Positions 51,631 through 63,546 of a stretch of 64,000 nt of DNA are shown in pieces (position 1 is the first letter of the stretch; each line of letters starts with the position of its first letter). Both the position numbers and the translations under genes were made by a program. Source of the DNA: Hofstenia miamia (lineage: Eukaryota > Xenacoelomorpha > Acoela); contig SCFE01000035.1 of the NCBI GenBank assembly GCA_004352715.1, positions 1,113,573 to 1,177,572 on the forward strand, given 5' to 3'. The notes beneath the pieces are model-generated. The model was not told the origin of the DNA. It did no database searches and saw nothing but the letters and a program-made list of their open reading frames with translations.

Positions 51631-51879
51631 CTGAAGATCTTGCATATAAAATAACTTATAATTAAATATAAAATGACTATACTACAAGACATAATGCACA
51701 ACTAATAATATTCTTGTTAAATATTCAAAAAAACTGCAGATAACAAAATATTTCAAACTTTGCACACGAGTGTATATGAATGCATATTGCCATAATTACA
51801 TATATGCATCTGTAAAGTAGGTGGAAAATTCATTATATTCACAATTTAACAATGACTGAAAAACATTAATTGGGGAATT

Positions 51880-52790
51880 GAATAGTTTGCGCGTTCTGGC
51901 AGCAGCGAATTTTGAAATCACGTTCTATATCCTGATTTGATGTTTTGACACATTTATTAGTGGCACATTTGATAGTCTTTCCGTCTTCATTGTATTTCGT
52001 AGATAATTTCTAGTTTTTTTCAGGGTTGAAAAGATCCGGTCAGCCTCGAATGATGTTACTGACAAAATTGATCCAATAATTAACAATGTTTGGAAGCATA
52101 CCTTGATTTAAACCTAAATATTTATGAATACTGATATGTTATAAATTCAAATACATTACTATTAATTTTAAATCATGATTGGAAAATATACTTAAAATGT
52201 TGGTTTATATACCTCCACGCTTTTCTATTAAGAGTTCCACATTTGCAATTCACTTTGAAGATTAAGGATGTTGATATCTCTTCTCCAAAAATTCAGAACA
52301 TTGCAAATATCTGGCAAAGATTGGTTGCTTAGATTGGAAGGTAAGATCGAAAATAGAGATGCCAATAGCTCAACATTATCGCCAAATTCTTTATCAATCT
52401 CTGTTCATCACATAGTCGAATAATCATTTTCCAATACTTCTTTTAAAGTACATCTCAGGGCATATGAAACATTTGATCGATTTTGCTGCCTAGGGGAAGT
52501 CCGAGGTACTTAAATTATTGTGATTCTCATTTCAATTAACAGAACTGAAATACTTACATTTTCAAAAGATTCAACTGTTTCAGCTAATTTCAATGAATTG
52601 TTATGCCACACTTTTAATGCATCGTCTATAGTTTCTTACCGATTTTAATTCGGTCTTTATGAAATCAATTAAGAACTTAGCACCAGAAAAATCTACATTG
52701 GGCTTATGAATCCTTATGGTATCGGCTAAATAATGACAAATATTGGCAACAAAACATTTAGTGCAACAATTGTTGAAAATGCCCTTAAAT
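51880..52790 (-). pseudogene. hAT transposase relic of the ZMYM1/TTF-zinc-finger type
   Basis: Reading the minus strand from right to left: LADTIRIHKPNVDFSGAKFL; after a frameshift, DDALKVWHNNSLKLAETVES; then PRTSPRQQNRSNVSYALRC (compare PRxxxRQxxRxN of this family); EFGDNVELLASLFSILPSNL; and the dimerisation signature SVTSFEADRIFSTLKKTRNY followed by LRNTMKTERLSNVPLINV. The last parallels SxEAERSFSxLKRLKTYLRxTMxxERLxxLxLL. Several frameshifts and stops make it a pseudogene. No termini were recognised. Confidence 0.8.
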
Positions 52791-53426
52791 GTAAAATTAA
52801 ATCATTATAAATTAACTAAAACCAAAAAAGTTGATGTTAACTGAATTTTAATTTCCAGTTGAAGTTACTGTATTGCAAATCTATTTTTTACAAATTTCAT
52901 TTATTTCAGCCTAAAACGCCACCAACATAATGAATGCTTCATGCTGTAATTAGTAAAATTGAATCATTTTTTGCTACACATGTACAGTAATTATTAAGCT
53001 TAGGTAAGACTTTTTGCATCTATTTATTTTGTTCAATTTTATAGAAGTAGTTGTCTCAACTCATTTCAAATTGCAACCATATTTGTTTTAGATACAAATT
53101 CTTAAATATAATAACGACATGTCTCATCTAACCGTATGCAGCCATTACTAATGCTGATTAAGAAACTATGCTGGTCATAAGCATTAGAAAACTAATTTCC
53201 ATGCTCCACGGCTTTTGTCCAGCATTGATGAGCCTCCTTTGCCTTAGCTGGCCTATAAACACGTTCAACTAGGGCTGCGTGTTGTGCTTATGACATAGTA
53301 TGGCCTAGTCTGGTTTCCTGCCACTAACTACTTTAGCCGCTAAAATAGTCTAAAATTATACCCACTCCCAAGTTTCTTGTATAAATGTAATAGAGTGAAT
53401 TGCTGGTGGCAAAGCAGTGTTGCAAC

Positions 53427-53782
53427 CAGAGATTTCAATTCAATTCAACTCTTCAATTCCAATTCCTACGAACCAATAATATTAGTTTCATTGCAATACT
53501 AATTCCATTGTCAGTAAAATTTATAATTTGAGAGCAAATATTTAAGCATTGATAAATAATTTTACATTTGCATAATTTCAAATATTATAATTATATATTT
53601 TACAAAAAGCATTCCCATGAACTTGATGAATTAATTGATAATTCGCGTTGTAAATTGTGCGAGCAGGTGGGGTTCTAAACCTAATTTAGAATGAAAATTT
53701 TTAACGCAATTCTGATAATTTTTTCAATTCTAAATTCAATTGAAGCAAATTATCAATCCCTATGAAGAAATTGAAATCCCTG
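53427..53782. mobile_element. Small hAT-like MITE (356 bp)
   Basis: The left end CAGAGATTTCAATT (53427-53440) and the inverted right end CAGGGATTTCAATT (53782-53769) differ at one base. The interior is AT-rich with repeated CAATTC/GAATTG words and no coding. CAGRG ends are typical of hAT derivatives. The flanks do not show an obvious 8-bp duplication. Confidence 0.6.
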
Positions 53783-54354
53783 CTTGGAAAGATGTTGATT
53801 TGATTTGTAAATGAATGCTATTAATGGTTAAATATCTTAGCCAATCAGTGATAAACTGTAATCATTCATTTCTCGCGATTCTCGTAGTGTGCTTAAACTT
53901 ATATGATCGAAAGCGGAATCAGATTCGTTTATTTTCAATTTAACGAATTTAATTTCATTATTTCACATTTCATTGAAAATGTTTAGATTTCTCATTACTA
54001 GTGGTGGTGGTGCTTAACAATATAAGGGCCAAAGAAATTCTACTAATAGAAAGGCCAGAGTGGGTCAATTGAACCACCCTATTATTTTAAGATGTAAGTT
54101 CAGAAAATATCATTCAAAAAGTAAAAAGTAAATATAATATTGTGGCTTTTACCGGAAGTAATTCAAAAACAAACTTGCTACTAAAGCGGAAATTCTTCTC
54201 ATACTCATTTTCCGAAGCATAATTACTGCATATATTAAGGACAAATCATTAGTAATTCTGGATTTTGCTTACTTAATTCAGACTAATTGAAAATGTAGTA
54301 TCTAAACGAATTTTAGTCTTAAATATAGAATTCATATGAAGAAAATACAGAGAT

Positions 54355-54480
54355 AAGCAAGGTCAGTAGAGTTGACGTTCCTGAAGGCAAATTGGTTTCT
54401 ACTCAATCTTTTCACTGAAAGGACAAGAAGCCGCCTATTAACTAGTCTTTCAAATACCCGGGCGATGACTAACAAAATTC
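54355..54480 (-). pseudogene. Non-LTR reverse transcriptase fragment
   Basis: The minus-strand translation ARVFERLVNRRLLVLSVKRL followed by SRNQFAFRNVNSTDLA matches the conserved RT block xKVFExLVxxRLLxxLxxxxLLxxxQFGFRxxxST of Jockey/CR1-like elements. This block precedes the part found at 48330-48820, so the two could be pieces of one family, though nothing proves they came from one insertion. Confidence 0.7.
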
Positions 54481-54539
54481 AGAGGCGTCCTTGGGTATTT
54501 GAGCATTTGATAGTGACTTAACAAATTGTTTTGAACTTC

Positions 54540-57500
54540 ATTGTGTTATGCATTCATTAATAAATTGTACTTAGGCTGGAAAGGTTTATGGTAAAATGTT
54601 TAAACAATGAGTATAATATAATATAAATTTTATTTTGTTTATAAGCATGTGTCATGACTCAAATGATGCGTAGATATACGACAACAGCACCTAAACCAAT
54701 CTGTCAAATGCCTGAGGTAAATGTAATCAATATCAAATTGACAATAATCAATTTCAAATTGGCCATGTTTTTTCCATATTTTACACGTTGAATTCATCAA
54801 GTTTTCATTGTTTAAAGATTATGTTAATATTCTCAATGACCAACCATCTTGTTCTGAAAGTTCTAAATATGAATGATGATGGAAGAGGTGAGCAATCACA
54901 AACTGAATGTTGTCTTTAAATTATGGGAGAAATCATATCAAGAAGTCTCTCAACCATTATTGTCAACAAGTGCGAGGATTCATTTGAATATACCCACAAC
55001 AATCAATGAATCTTTGATATTTCGACTGTTATTTCACTTATATTTAACTGTAGTTACAACAAAATGTACATTGTACAAATGTCTTTTTGATAAATACACT
55101 TAATCATGAGTAAACAAAATTATTATATCTTTTGTGAATAAGGACAAATCATATAAATATAATATATCATATAAGACAGGAATCAAAAGATACAAGTCAA
55201 CATATAATAAAAATGCTTATCAAAAGTGAATTATCAATAATTCAAAGATTGTCAAAATGATATTTAGAATGTTCAGAATAAAATGATGGATCAGTAAGGG
55301 TGCTAACATAACCTTTAAACAATCAAAAAGTGATCAATTCAAAGTGTAAAAATGAAAGTAAATGTTGTCAACTTGAACTTTATTATTGTCAATTCAATTT
55401 TGACTATTGATAATTTGATATTGATAGTTGGCAATTTGTTATTGAATTACCAATATGAAGTTGAAAAGGCATAGTGAATGCGAAAAATACGAAACCATGT
55501 GGATTGCAACTAAAATTCTACTACAAATGCAGGATATTAAAAACAATCATTGTTCAAGTGGCAATTCTACTCAAAATATCTCGAAGCTCAAATAAGGCTT
55601 AGGGTTAATTATATACATAAAATTAACATAGGGTTATGCAAAACATCATTCAATTCATTAAAGACAATAGTGTCCAAAAGAAATATAAATGCTAAAAATT
55701 TCTGGTTTCATGACACCGGTTTATTTCTTATATAGAATGACCAAAGGATTATGGAGATTAAGTTAAGAAATAATTAAATTCTTTACTAGAAAAAGCAAAA
55801 CTAAAAAAATTCACCAATCGAAAAAATATTTCTAATAATATTGATATGATCAGAAATGTCTTATTTTGACTATTATTGCGTACAAAATACAATCACAATG
55901 AAAAATTTCACTTCCTGTTTTCCAACAACAATATCATTTTCACATCTAGTAAATATAACCAAGCAAATTAAGCGAATTTGCTAAATTAACCAATGCGCTA
56001 AAGAAGAGTAGATATTGTAGTAGATAAGCGAATTTTTTTCATAGAGGCTTAAAATTAGCAAGAATCCCAGATAAAAGGAGTGATGTTTTAGCAAATATAA
56101 TATGAATCTTCACTAGTCCTCATTAGATATTGTTGCAACCTCAAATTACAAAGAAACTGCATTTTTTAGAAAAAATTCAGTAAACATGGATGTGCAAATA
56201 CAATAACGCACAAAAATAGTAAAGTAGTGAACATCGTTGTCTGCTGCCTGGAAGGTCCACATGATTGAACTACATTTTTAAAAGGGGCCAATTTCACTAT
56301 GACAAATGACGTATATGAGTTAGGGTTTCCATTTTTATGCAAAAATTAAAAATTCTGCAAAACCAGAAAGCTTTCTAACAAGGACCTATTTAAATTTTTT
56401 CGATTTTGAGCATTTTTTCAAATTCCCGTTGCAAAGTGGATCTGTTACAGGTACTAAAAGCTTTGTAAAAGGGCCGACTGTTTTGCTCCCCTGATTTTCG
56501 CATTTACACAGTACAGAGCGCCGAATACCTTTATATCTGCACAGATAAAAAGTTGCTAAATTGCCACATTGTCAATAGATAACAGAACACGTTCGAATAC
56601 TTAAGTATTACAATTATACATAAGCTTATTTATGCCATTAGCAGGATCATGGATTTCGATAGCATTAGTAGGATGCGAAGTATACTTTTTTTATTGATCA
56701 TTCGAGGCTGAATTGTTCCAGTTGAGTAAAATTCAATCAACGGGGAAATAAGTTTGCCACACTTTCTTCCTTATAATAGGCTTCAATTTGTCAATGAAAA
56801 GCTTTAGTTAGCATCGTGTTAATGTTATAAAATCCATGGCTTACGTACATTAGGTTAAATAAGTTTGTAAAGTGGTTGCTTTTTGTTTATTCAAAAGATT
56901 TATACGAAAGGTTTTTAAAACGTTTTTGAGATAAGCTCATACACAAATGACCTATAACCTTTGTTGCAAAAAGTGTTTATATAAATGGCATCGTATTCTG
57001 GTGAAATTGGATATGCGACAATATATTTTTGAAAAGTGTGACTCTTTTCGCCTCATTGTTTGCCTTTAATAACTTTACCTGAGTTAAAGCATTTATTGAG
57101 CAATACAAACCGCAAATTACTTGCATTCTGTTAATAAACATTGTGGACTTATCAATGGTACTTGCAATTAGAATTTTTGGGAAAGGAATATTCGGAACAG
57201 GTGTGGAATCGGATTACACTCTTTGGAAACAATAAGAATGCTCCGCTAAATTTGACGCGACTTGCTCACTTGGCCCCAATATACCAAAGACCAATTCAAA
57301 AACTAAAATTAACAAAAGTAATTTAACACTAGAACAGCGATTACTCCTTGAAAAAAAATTTACATCTGATGTTTCAAATGCGAAAATAATGGAATAGAAA
57401 TAAAATTTCTACAACTAGCGAATTCAATGAGATTATCAACAAAATTGGAAGTAGATGTATCTGCTAGTGTTTAAGGCAGTGTAGATTCCTTTGTAAACGA

Positions 57501-57700
57501 CAACGTGTCACTAAACAAAACAAAAATATGTGTTTCACAGATTACTAGTACGTGCTACTCAGTAGTGGGAAAATTAGACGCGTTGCTATGCATTAGATGT
57601 CATGTGACAAAACATTTATATGTCATTGCCCATATAATCATTCAATATAGTGCTAACACCTATACATGTAATCAGAGTAATTAATGTCACCATAATAAAA
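54540..57700. other. Intergenic, no feature recognised
   Basis: AT-rich DNA without recognisable coding, RNA genes or transposon ends. Repeated ATCAATTTCAAATTG and TTGACAATAATCAATTT-like words occur at about 54725-54770 and 55380-55450, suggesting local low-complexity repetition. Confidence 0.45.
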
Positions 57701-57790
57701 TGACCCGACATGACCTGGTTTAGAGAAAAAGGCTTTCCTCGACCCGGATCCAACAAAAGGTTTACCCAACCCGCTTATACCCCGGGTTAG
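57701..57790. repeat. CCCGACC-rich repeat patch
   Basis: GACCCGACATGACC, CGACCCGGATCC, ACCCAACCCGC and CCCCGGGTTAG within 90 bp form a GC-rich island resembling 47011-47112. Probably a decayed transposon end. Confidence 0.4.
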
Positions 57791-59358
57791 TATATTTGAA
57801 TATCATATAAAAAATATTTCATAAAATTTGCGTTTTAAACGGAAGAAGAGCAAATGCAATACGTGGAATCTACTTATCTTGTTAGTAATCTCTGCTTTGT
57901 ATTAGCCACTAATCACTTTTCAATTTGACAATCGCCTTAAGTCATTAAACTGCCACTTACAAAAAGAATGTAATCTACTCACTTTCATTCGCAAATAACT
58001 TTTGTCAATCAATGGATTTGGAAATATTGTTTATCTTCTGCCATTTTCGCAATCCTCAAAGGTAAATACTGGATTATGTCGCAATTATTAAAAAATCACT
58101 GTTTAGAAATAGTTGCGAGCAGTGGGTGGTGCAGATGGTAACATAAACAAATATGTCTTTTAACATGCACGATTATCGTTTGCCATGTTGTAATAATAAA
58201 CCTCTTTACCACACAACTTATAAAAACACTATGTGACTTATGGAACGCAAAAATCAAATGTTTTCTCCACGTGAATCCACGAAGGCCAAACGCATTGAAA
58301 TATTCCGCCTCAATTCAACTTACACATAAAACAAAGGCGTATCTATGATTTCACTGGATTTTTTAGAAAATGTTATTCTTCGAATCCTCAAACTTACTGT
58401 TGCTTCGAAAACCTTTTCTATAATATATAATTCAATAAAAAATATATAAAAACTTAGTTTTCCAGGAAATAAGGCATTACATTGCATGGACTCCCTTATT
58501 AAATGTATATATAAACACAATTAACATAACTAAGTACAGAGTAAATTGACTTCTTTCCAATTTTAGGGAAATATTATTCGAATTTATTCGTGTTATTTTT
58601 TAGCTATGACAATTTTTAGTATCTTCGAATTACATTTTTCATGATTTACTTTGCTTAGTTGATCATTTTTTACCATTTACGATGCAAATTCTTCACCATC
58701 AGTTGTCATTTATACCAAAAAGATAAAATGTTACAATAGCTGTTGGTATTTTTTATTGATAGGACTGATCTAACTGAGTATTTGCATACGATCTTGGAAC
58801 TACGAAAAATCGGTTATTATTGATCTTTTTAATCTGAAACTCTTAAGAATGCATTTAATCAAACAAATCTTCCAGTTTGCTAGCTTAGAAGAATATGCCC
58901 CAACTTACAACACTTCAGGAATTTTTCAAAATCTGTAATGATTTTTGCAAACAATTATAGACGCTTATAACGACAAGAGAATTGTCTTTCATTTGCGACT
59001 TGTCCAGGCGCGATCACCTCTGACTTTGCTCACGGCGTGCATGAACGGGGATCAGAAAGCTAATCTTCAGAAAGCAAAATATTTGAGGTTAATTGTTGTT
59101 ACAATGGACTTTAGACGGCCTCATTATCTGAATATAGGCTTTGTAAAATTTGAATATTTTTACAACAATCGGATACATACAATTCAGCTTCACTAAAAAC
59201 TCGAATTGCCACTTGAGCACTCCCAAAGAAGGCGTTCAATATCTCTATTCACAGAGGGTGAAATCATGGACAAACATTTCGCAGGAAATTTTAATCGACT
59301 TTTTGCTTTTCCAGAATTTCAGAACAATTTCATACTATGCTACAATTGTTCTGAAGTA
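57791..59358. other. Intergenic, no recognised product
   Basis: AT-rich. From about 58945 to 59350 the plus strand is slightly more GC-rich and open in several frames, but no family was recognised in any of them. Confidence 0.4.
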
Positions 59359-59460
59359 GAGATATGCGCGGTGTGGTACACGCAGCATGGCGCGGTGCGA
59401 TAGCTGTTTGGAAAACGGTCACTGCGGTATTCCGCGGAGGCATCGTCGGGCAAAGAAAGT
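59359..59460. repeat. GC-rich island resembling a hAT terminus
   Basis: TAGAGATATGCGCGGTGTGG resembles the end at 44059 (TAGAGCTGTGCGGGTAC). It is followed by repeated GCGCGGTGCG, CTGCGGTATTCCGCGG and GGCATCGTCGGGC. A related GCGGTACC/GCGGTAC pair lies at 60672-60700 beyond an intervening reverse transcriptase relic, which would fit a retroelement inserted into a hAT derivative. Confidence 0.35.
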
Positions 59461-59683
59461 ATAATGTGAGTTGAGGAACAATTAATATTCAAAATACCCA
59501 TATTTATATTTCATATCTTTATTTCATGTTTATAGCAGTACAACAAATACATATTTATAAAAATATATATATATAAATGATGTACAAATCTACAAATTAA
59601 AGATACTTAAAATAAATCTAAAAAAACACAAAATTTACAAATTAAAAAGATTAAATAAAAAAGAGTTAAACTTAAATTTTTTG

Positions 59684-60590
59684 CTATGGAATTTTTGAAT
59701 GCCCGAATTTACATTGGTTTGTTAACAAATTTTTCTTCAATAGTTTCTTAAATGTTCTTAAAGTATGTTCTTTTCTTATCTGTATTGGCAACTTGTTCCA
59801 ATATTTACAAACTGTAGGTGTTAAGGCGTCTCTCCAAAACTTATTCACTACTTTTACTCTGCATGCCAATTTATTTGTTCTGTTATTTACGCTAACATTG
59901 TTGAACAAAGGATTTTTTTGTTTAACAATTTGAAACATTTTTATTAAACTTGCATATATAATATAATAAATTGGTGATAACATGTTTAATGTTTGCAGAG
60001 TTCTTCCTGTTTGACGTATGTCAATGTTAAACATTGCACACAGTGACCAATGCGCCTCTTCAATGACCTTACTTTGAGTAATATTTCTTGTTTTAGATAA
60101 TGCACTCCACTTGCCATTCTGCTGGTTTTGTTGTTCACAAGCGTTTCAAATGTAAAATTTCTATCAATTTGGACTCCTAAATACGTCACAGAATATGCAT
60201 TTTGTACTGATGAATTATTTGGAGAAACCTTCAAAGTGATGTCCTTGCTTATGATGTTTAATTTTTTTGGCGTGAAAATGATAAATTGCGTCTTCTCTGT
60301 ATTCATTGTCAGTTTATTCTGTTTCAAAAAGATCGTGATTTGTTGGATAGCTTCCTCTAGTTTTTGATTTGCGATTATTGGATTAGCATGATGGGTGATT
60401 ACACAAATATCGTCTGCATACTGGATCAGTTCATAATTTGAAACTTGGTTAGCTAAATAATTAAAGTACAAGTTAAACAGAATAGGGAAGAGAACACTAC
60501 CCTGAGCAACTCCTTTGTTTGTAAAAATATACTCTGAGCATATGTTATCTATTTTCACACGCTGTTGTCTTTTGTCTAAAAAGCTATTTT
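59684..60590 (-). pseudogene. Non-LTR retrotransposon reverse transcriptase relic B
   Basis: The minus strand reads SFLDKRQQRVKIDN, then GVAQGSVLFPILFNLYFNYL, then IQYADDICVITHH (intact YADD catalytic box), KLEEAIQQITIFLKQNKLTM, FTPKK and VTYLGVQIDRNFTF. A frameshift near 60000-60030 leads to the C-terminal region (TVCKYWNKLPIQIR, LRTFKKLLKKNLL) ending near 59684. The part upstream of the SFLDxR motif is missing, so the copy is 5' truncated, the usual fate of these elements. The A/T-rich stretch at about 59550-59660 could be its 3' tail region. Confidence 0.85.
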
Positions 60591-60617
60591 AAGAAAAATA
60601 TAAATATTAAATGTCAT

Positions 60618-60997
60618 TTAGATGAAAAAAAAGTTTAGAAGTAAAATTTTATTAATTTTTAAGTTGTTAACCGCGGTACCTTTCGAGTCATTGCGGTACA
60701 CTAATACATCGATGAAAACCCTAAATACATCCCATGCTGTAGTGTCTAATTCGCTCTTGTCAATCCCGCACAAATGAATCGATAAATAAGATAAAGAGCC
60801 TAATGCAGTATTTTGCGGCGCTCCAGCATATAAGATATTACATAGTGAATTGCACAACGCAGTTTACCTCTTTGTTTGAGTTTCATTAAGAACGAAATAA
60901 TCCAATTTACGGATTAATTATTCATACCTCTATAGAAATGGTATGATTAATAAAGTTGAAAGCCTCTTTAAAATCAAATTGAACAATTCAATTCCGT
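60618..60997 (-). pseudogene. Non-LTR reverse transcriptase relic A
   Basis: The minus strand from 60997 reads VQFDFKEAFNFINHTISIEV (compare DFxKAFDxVxHxxL), then after stops YAGAPQNTALGSLSYLSIH (compare AGVPQGTxLGPLLFxxYI) and FIDVLVYRND in the FADD position. It repeats motifs also present in relic B, so it is a separate copy in the same orientation. Stops and the changed catalytic Asp show it is dead. Confidence 0.6.
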
Positions 60998-61035
60998 TTA
61001 TCCAACGTTGTGAAGCATTAAGGAGTGTCATAATC

Positions 61036-61797
61036 AGGGATGATGTTTATAATATGGCCGTGTATGGTAAGACGAAATTTTTTTGCCATATTTTGTCCAT
61101 ACATTATGGCCATAATGGCCATTATGTAAAATATGGTGAATGACTGTGAAATATACGTAGAACACATGCGGCAATACGTAATACCAATCAACTAGAGTGA
61201 TTTCTAATATTTAATAACATAAATCAAAAATTGCAAGCTGCAATTAAAAAAACATTTTTGTGTAATATGAAATTGTAGTGATATCACAAGGCACAAGCAA
61301 TTCACTAGGTCGCAGAACGATTTTGAAACATTCCGAAACAAATTTTAAAATAAAATAATAAACCAATTATTTTTTGTTTGTTTTCGAATACAACGTCCTT
61401 TGTTATCCGCAACCATTATACATTTTGAAACATATTAATCGTCAGTTCATTATTACAAATAGGAAACAACTTCATTTTAATTGTTTTTTGACAATCTGCT
61501 GAAACTGCTTACTAAACTTTTGCAACAGTTTTAAAAATCGTTATCTTATAATAATGTTTTTTGGTTCAAAATATTTGTAAAATGAATATTTATACCCATT
61601 TAATTATTATATATGAGATATGACACTAAACTTAACAATTTTATTGAAACTAATTATAAATTCTGTATATGTAACAATAAATTTATGGGATTTTCATTAT
61701 GGTCATATCTTTAAGTTTACAATCCATAATGGCCATAACTTTTTTTCTACCATACCATTATGGTGTCCATTTTATGGTACCATAATCGGCACCTGTG
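61036..61797. mobile_element. Possible MITE with CCATAATGG-rich ends
   Basis: The left side begins CAGGGATGATG and holds CATTATGGCCATAATGG and CATAATGGCCATTATG (61102-61126, overlapping perfect palindromes). The right side ends, inverted, as CAGGTGCCGATTATGG with further CCATAATGG words (61711-61797). The two ends share words rather than a clean terminal repeat, and no target duplication was seen. The interior is AT-rich and non-coding. Confidence 0.4.
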
Positions 61798-61906
61798 ACC
61801 ACAATAGTTGATTGTTTCGAGATCAGTAATCGATTCTTCTTTAGAATAAACTTTTCTGCTACTTTAGAAATGGAATGAGTTAGTGAGATAAGTCTCAAAT
61901 CGGTAA

Positions 61907-62895
61907 TCACTGATGCAACAGGTGACTATTTTTCAATACAAAAATTCCTGCAAAAACAAACTGATCAGGGCAACAAGATCTGAAGAGATAGTTTAGCAGA
62001 ATTGAAACTTGTAAAGCTAATTCATAACTGAATTCTTGCAGCATCCAATTAGATATATAATTCCCTAAATAATTCGGATCTGTGTTTTCCGGGTAATTAA
62101 TGAATATAATTAAGAAAGTTTCATATTCACTGATCTTCATAGGTTTAACATCTGAGTGATATGGAAGACAATTCAATTCAATTCAGACAAAGTCTCATCG
62201 CTAACTGCTATAAATATTAGCTTTTCATTTATTTTACATGCTAGAGTTTCAGCATTCATTTCGTCTAAATCACTGCTAACATTAAGATTTATATTACGAT
62301 AACAAGAGGTATGTCACACAACTGTTTGATAGATTTACAGCACGCCCTCGATTTAGTAGATTCCACGTCAGATAAGTTATCTAGATACTTTTGGTTGAAT
62401 CTCTAATTTGGCGGCATAGTTTATCACAGAATCCTTGGAGAAGTTTCTGTTGTATAAAGGCCGTTAGTATTTTTCAATCAACTGGTAAATATATAGAGAT
62501 ATGCAGTGTTTGTGCCTTGAGTAAACCTTTATCCTGCATTCAAATGATGTAGGAAAACGGCTTCCAATGATGAAGAAAGAAGTATGAATCATTTTCTAGA
62601 AAGTTCCAGGTGATAATACGAATACAACGTTTTCCATTCAACACTAGGTATTGATAAAGAGATTTCATTTACACTGAGGTATGTCGACATTCAGTTATGC
62701 TTGGCGAAATGTGAAATGAAATCTAACATTAGTCGGATAAAATCTCCACTGATTAAAATCCAATGATTTGAAACAACTGGGACAATCTGATCGCACGATT
62801 ATAAATTTTATTCTTTTATCATCATTAGAAGAACTCCAAAATGGGTGGCAAATCACACAACATATGTAATCACTGGCGTCGCAGGGTTCTTGCAT
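61907..62895 (-). pseudogene. Unidentified coding-like, broken stretch
   Basis: Successive minus-strand segments look protein-like but sit in different frames: a Cys-rich piece (DYICCVICHPFW, then RSDCPSCFKSLDF) at 62895-62695, TYLSVNEISLSIPSVEWK at about 62680-62580, YLDNLSDVESTKSRACCKSI at about 62400-62330, NINLNVSSDLDEMNAETLAC near 62300-62230, and SEYETFLIIFINYPENTDPN through LLNYLFRSCCPDQFVFAG at 62130-61960. No family was recognised. It may be a decayed transposon open reading frame or an old gene; chance is not excluded. Confidence 0.3.
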
Positions 62896-63109
62896 ATTAA
62901 TTACAACGCAAAGACTTGCTTGCTACTACGTGTAAAATTATTATCATTAATATCTGTTAATGATGGAATAAAGATGAAAGTGCTGCTCAGTTGAAAGAAT
63001 AAACATTGAATTCTTTAATGTAGAATAATTTAGAGGATAATTAGAAATGGACCGAGTGCTTGAATTACCGTCTTCTTCATTTCTAGTCAGTTATGCAATT
63101 TTTTTCAAC

Positions 63110-63546
63110 CGCAGAGAATTAACCGTAACCACATAGTTTTAACGGGTTAACCGATTAACCGCCAATTATTTCGAAAAAAATATATTAGAAAAAGACATTG
63201 ACAAAACATACTCATATTTGCAGTTTCAGGCAGCAGGGAAATTCTGTTGTCTCTGAAAATGAGACCAAGACGAGAGAAGAGTCGTTCTGTAATGGCACTA
63301 TTTGCTGGTACCCCGAGGTTTTTTCGTGCTAGCTGTACAAGCCTCGGAAAAAGATCCTCATGATCTCCAATAATGGTCACAGGATATGCTTCATGCTTCT
63401 TTCACTCCTGCTCAAGTGTCATATTACTCCAAAACATTCACATAGTTAATTAATTGTGAGAAGGCTGCGGTTAATCGTTTAATTATTTTTATCCGGTTAA
63501 AGAATGTTTAGTCGATTAACCGGTTAATCGCACCCAGCCCTAACTG
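63110..63546 (-). mobile_element. hAT element remnant with dimerisation domain and palindromic end
   Basis: The minus strand at about 63370-63215 encodes LFPRLVQLARKNLGVPANSA, then ITERLFSRLGLIFRDNRISL and LPETANMSMF, the hAT C-terminal domain. The higher-coordinate end reads, on the minus strand, TAGGGCTGGGTGCGATTAACCGG, a hAT-like terminus with the palindrome CGATTAACCGGTTAATCG (63513-63530). Related ACGGGTTAACCGATTAACCG words lie on the other side (about 63143-63163). Only about 150 bp separates the 5' terminus from the C-terminal domain, so most of the transposase has been deleted. Confidence 0.7.
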
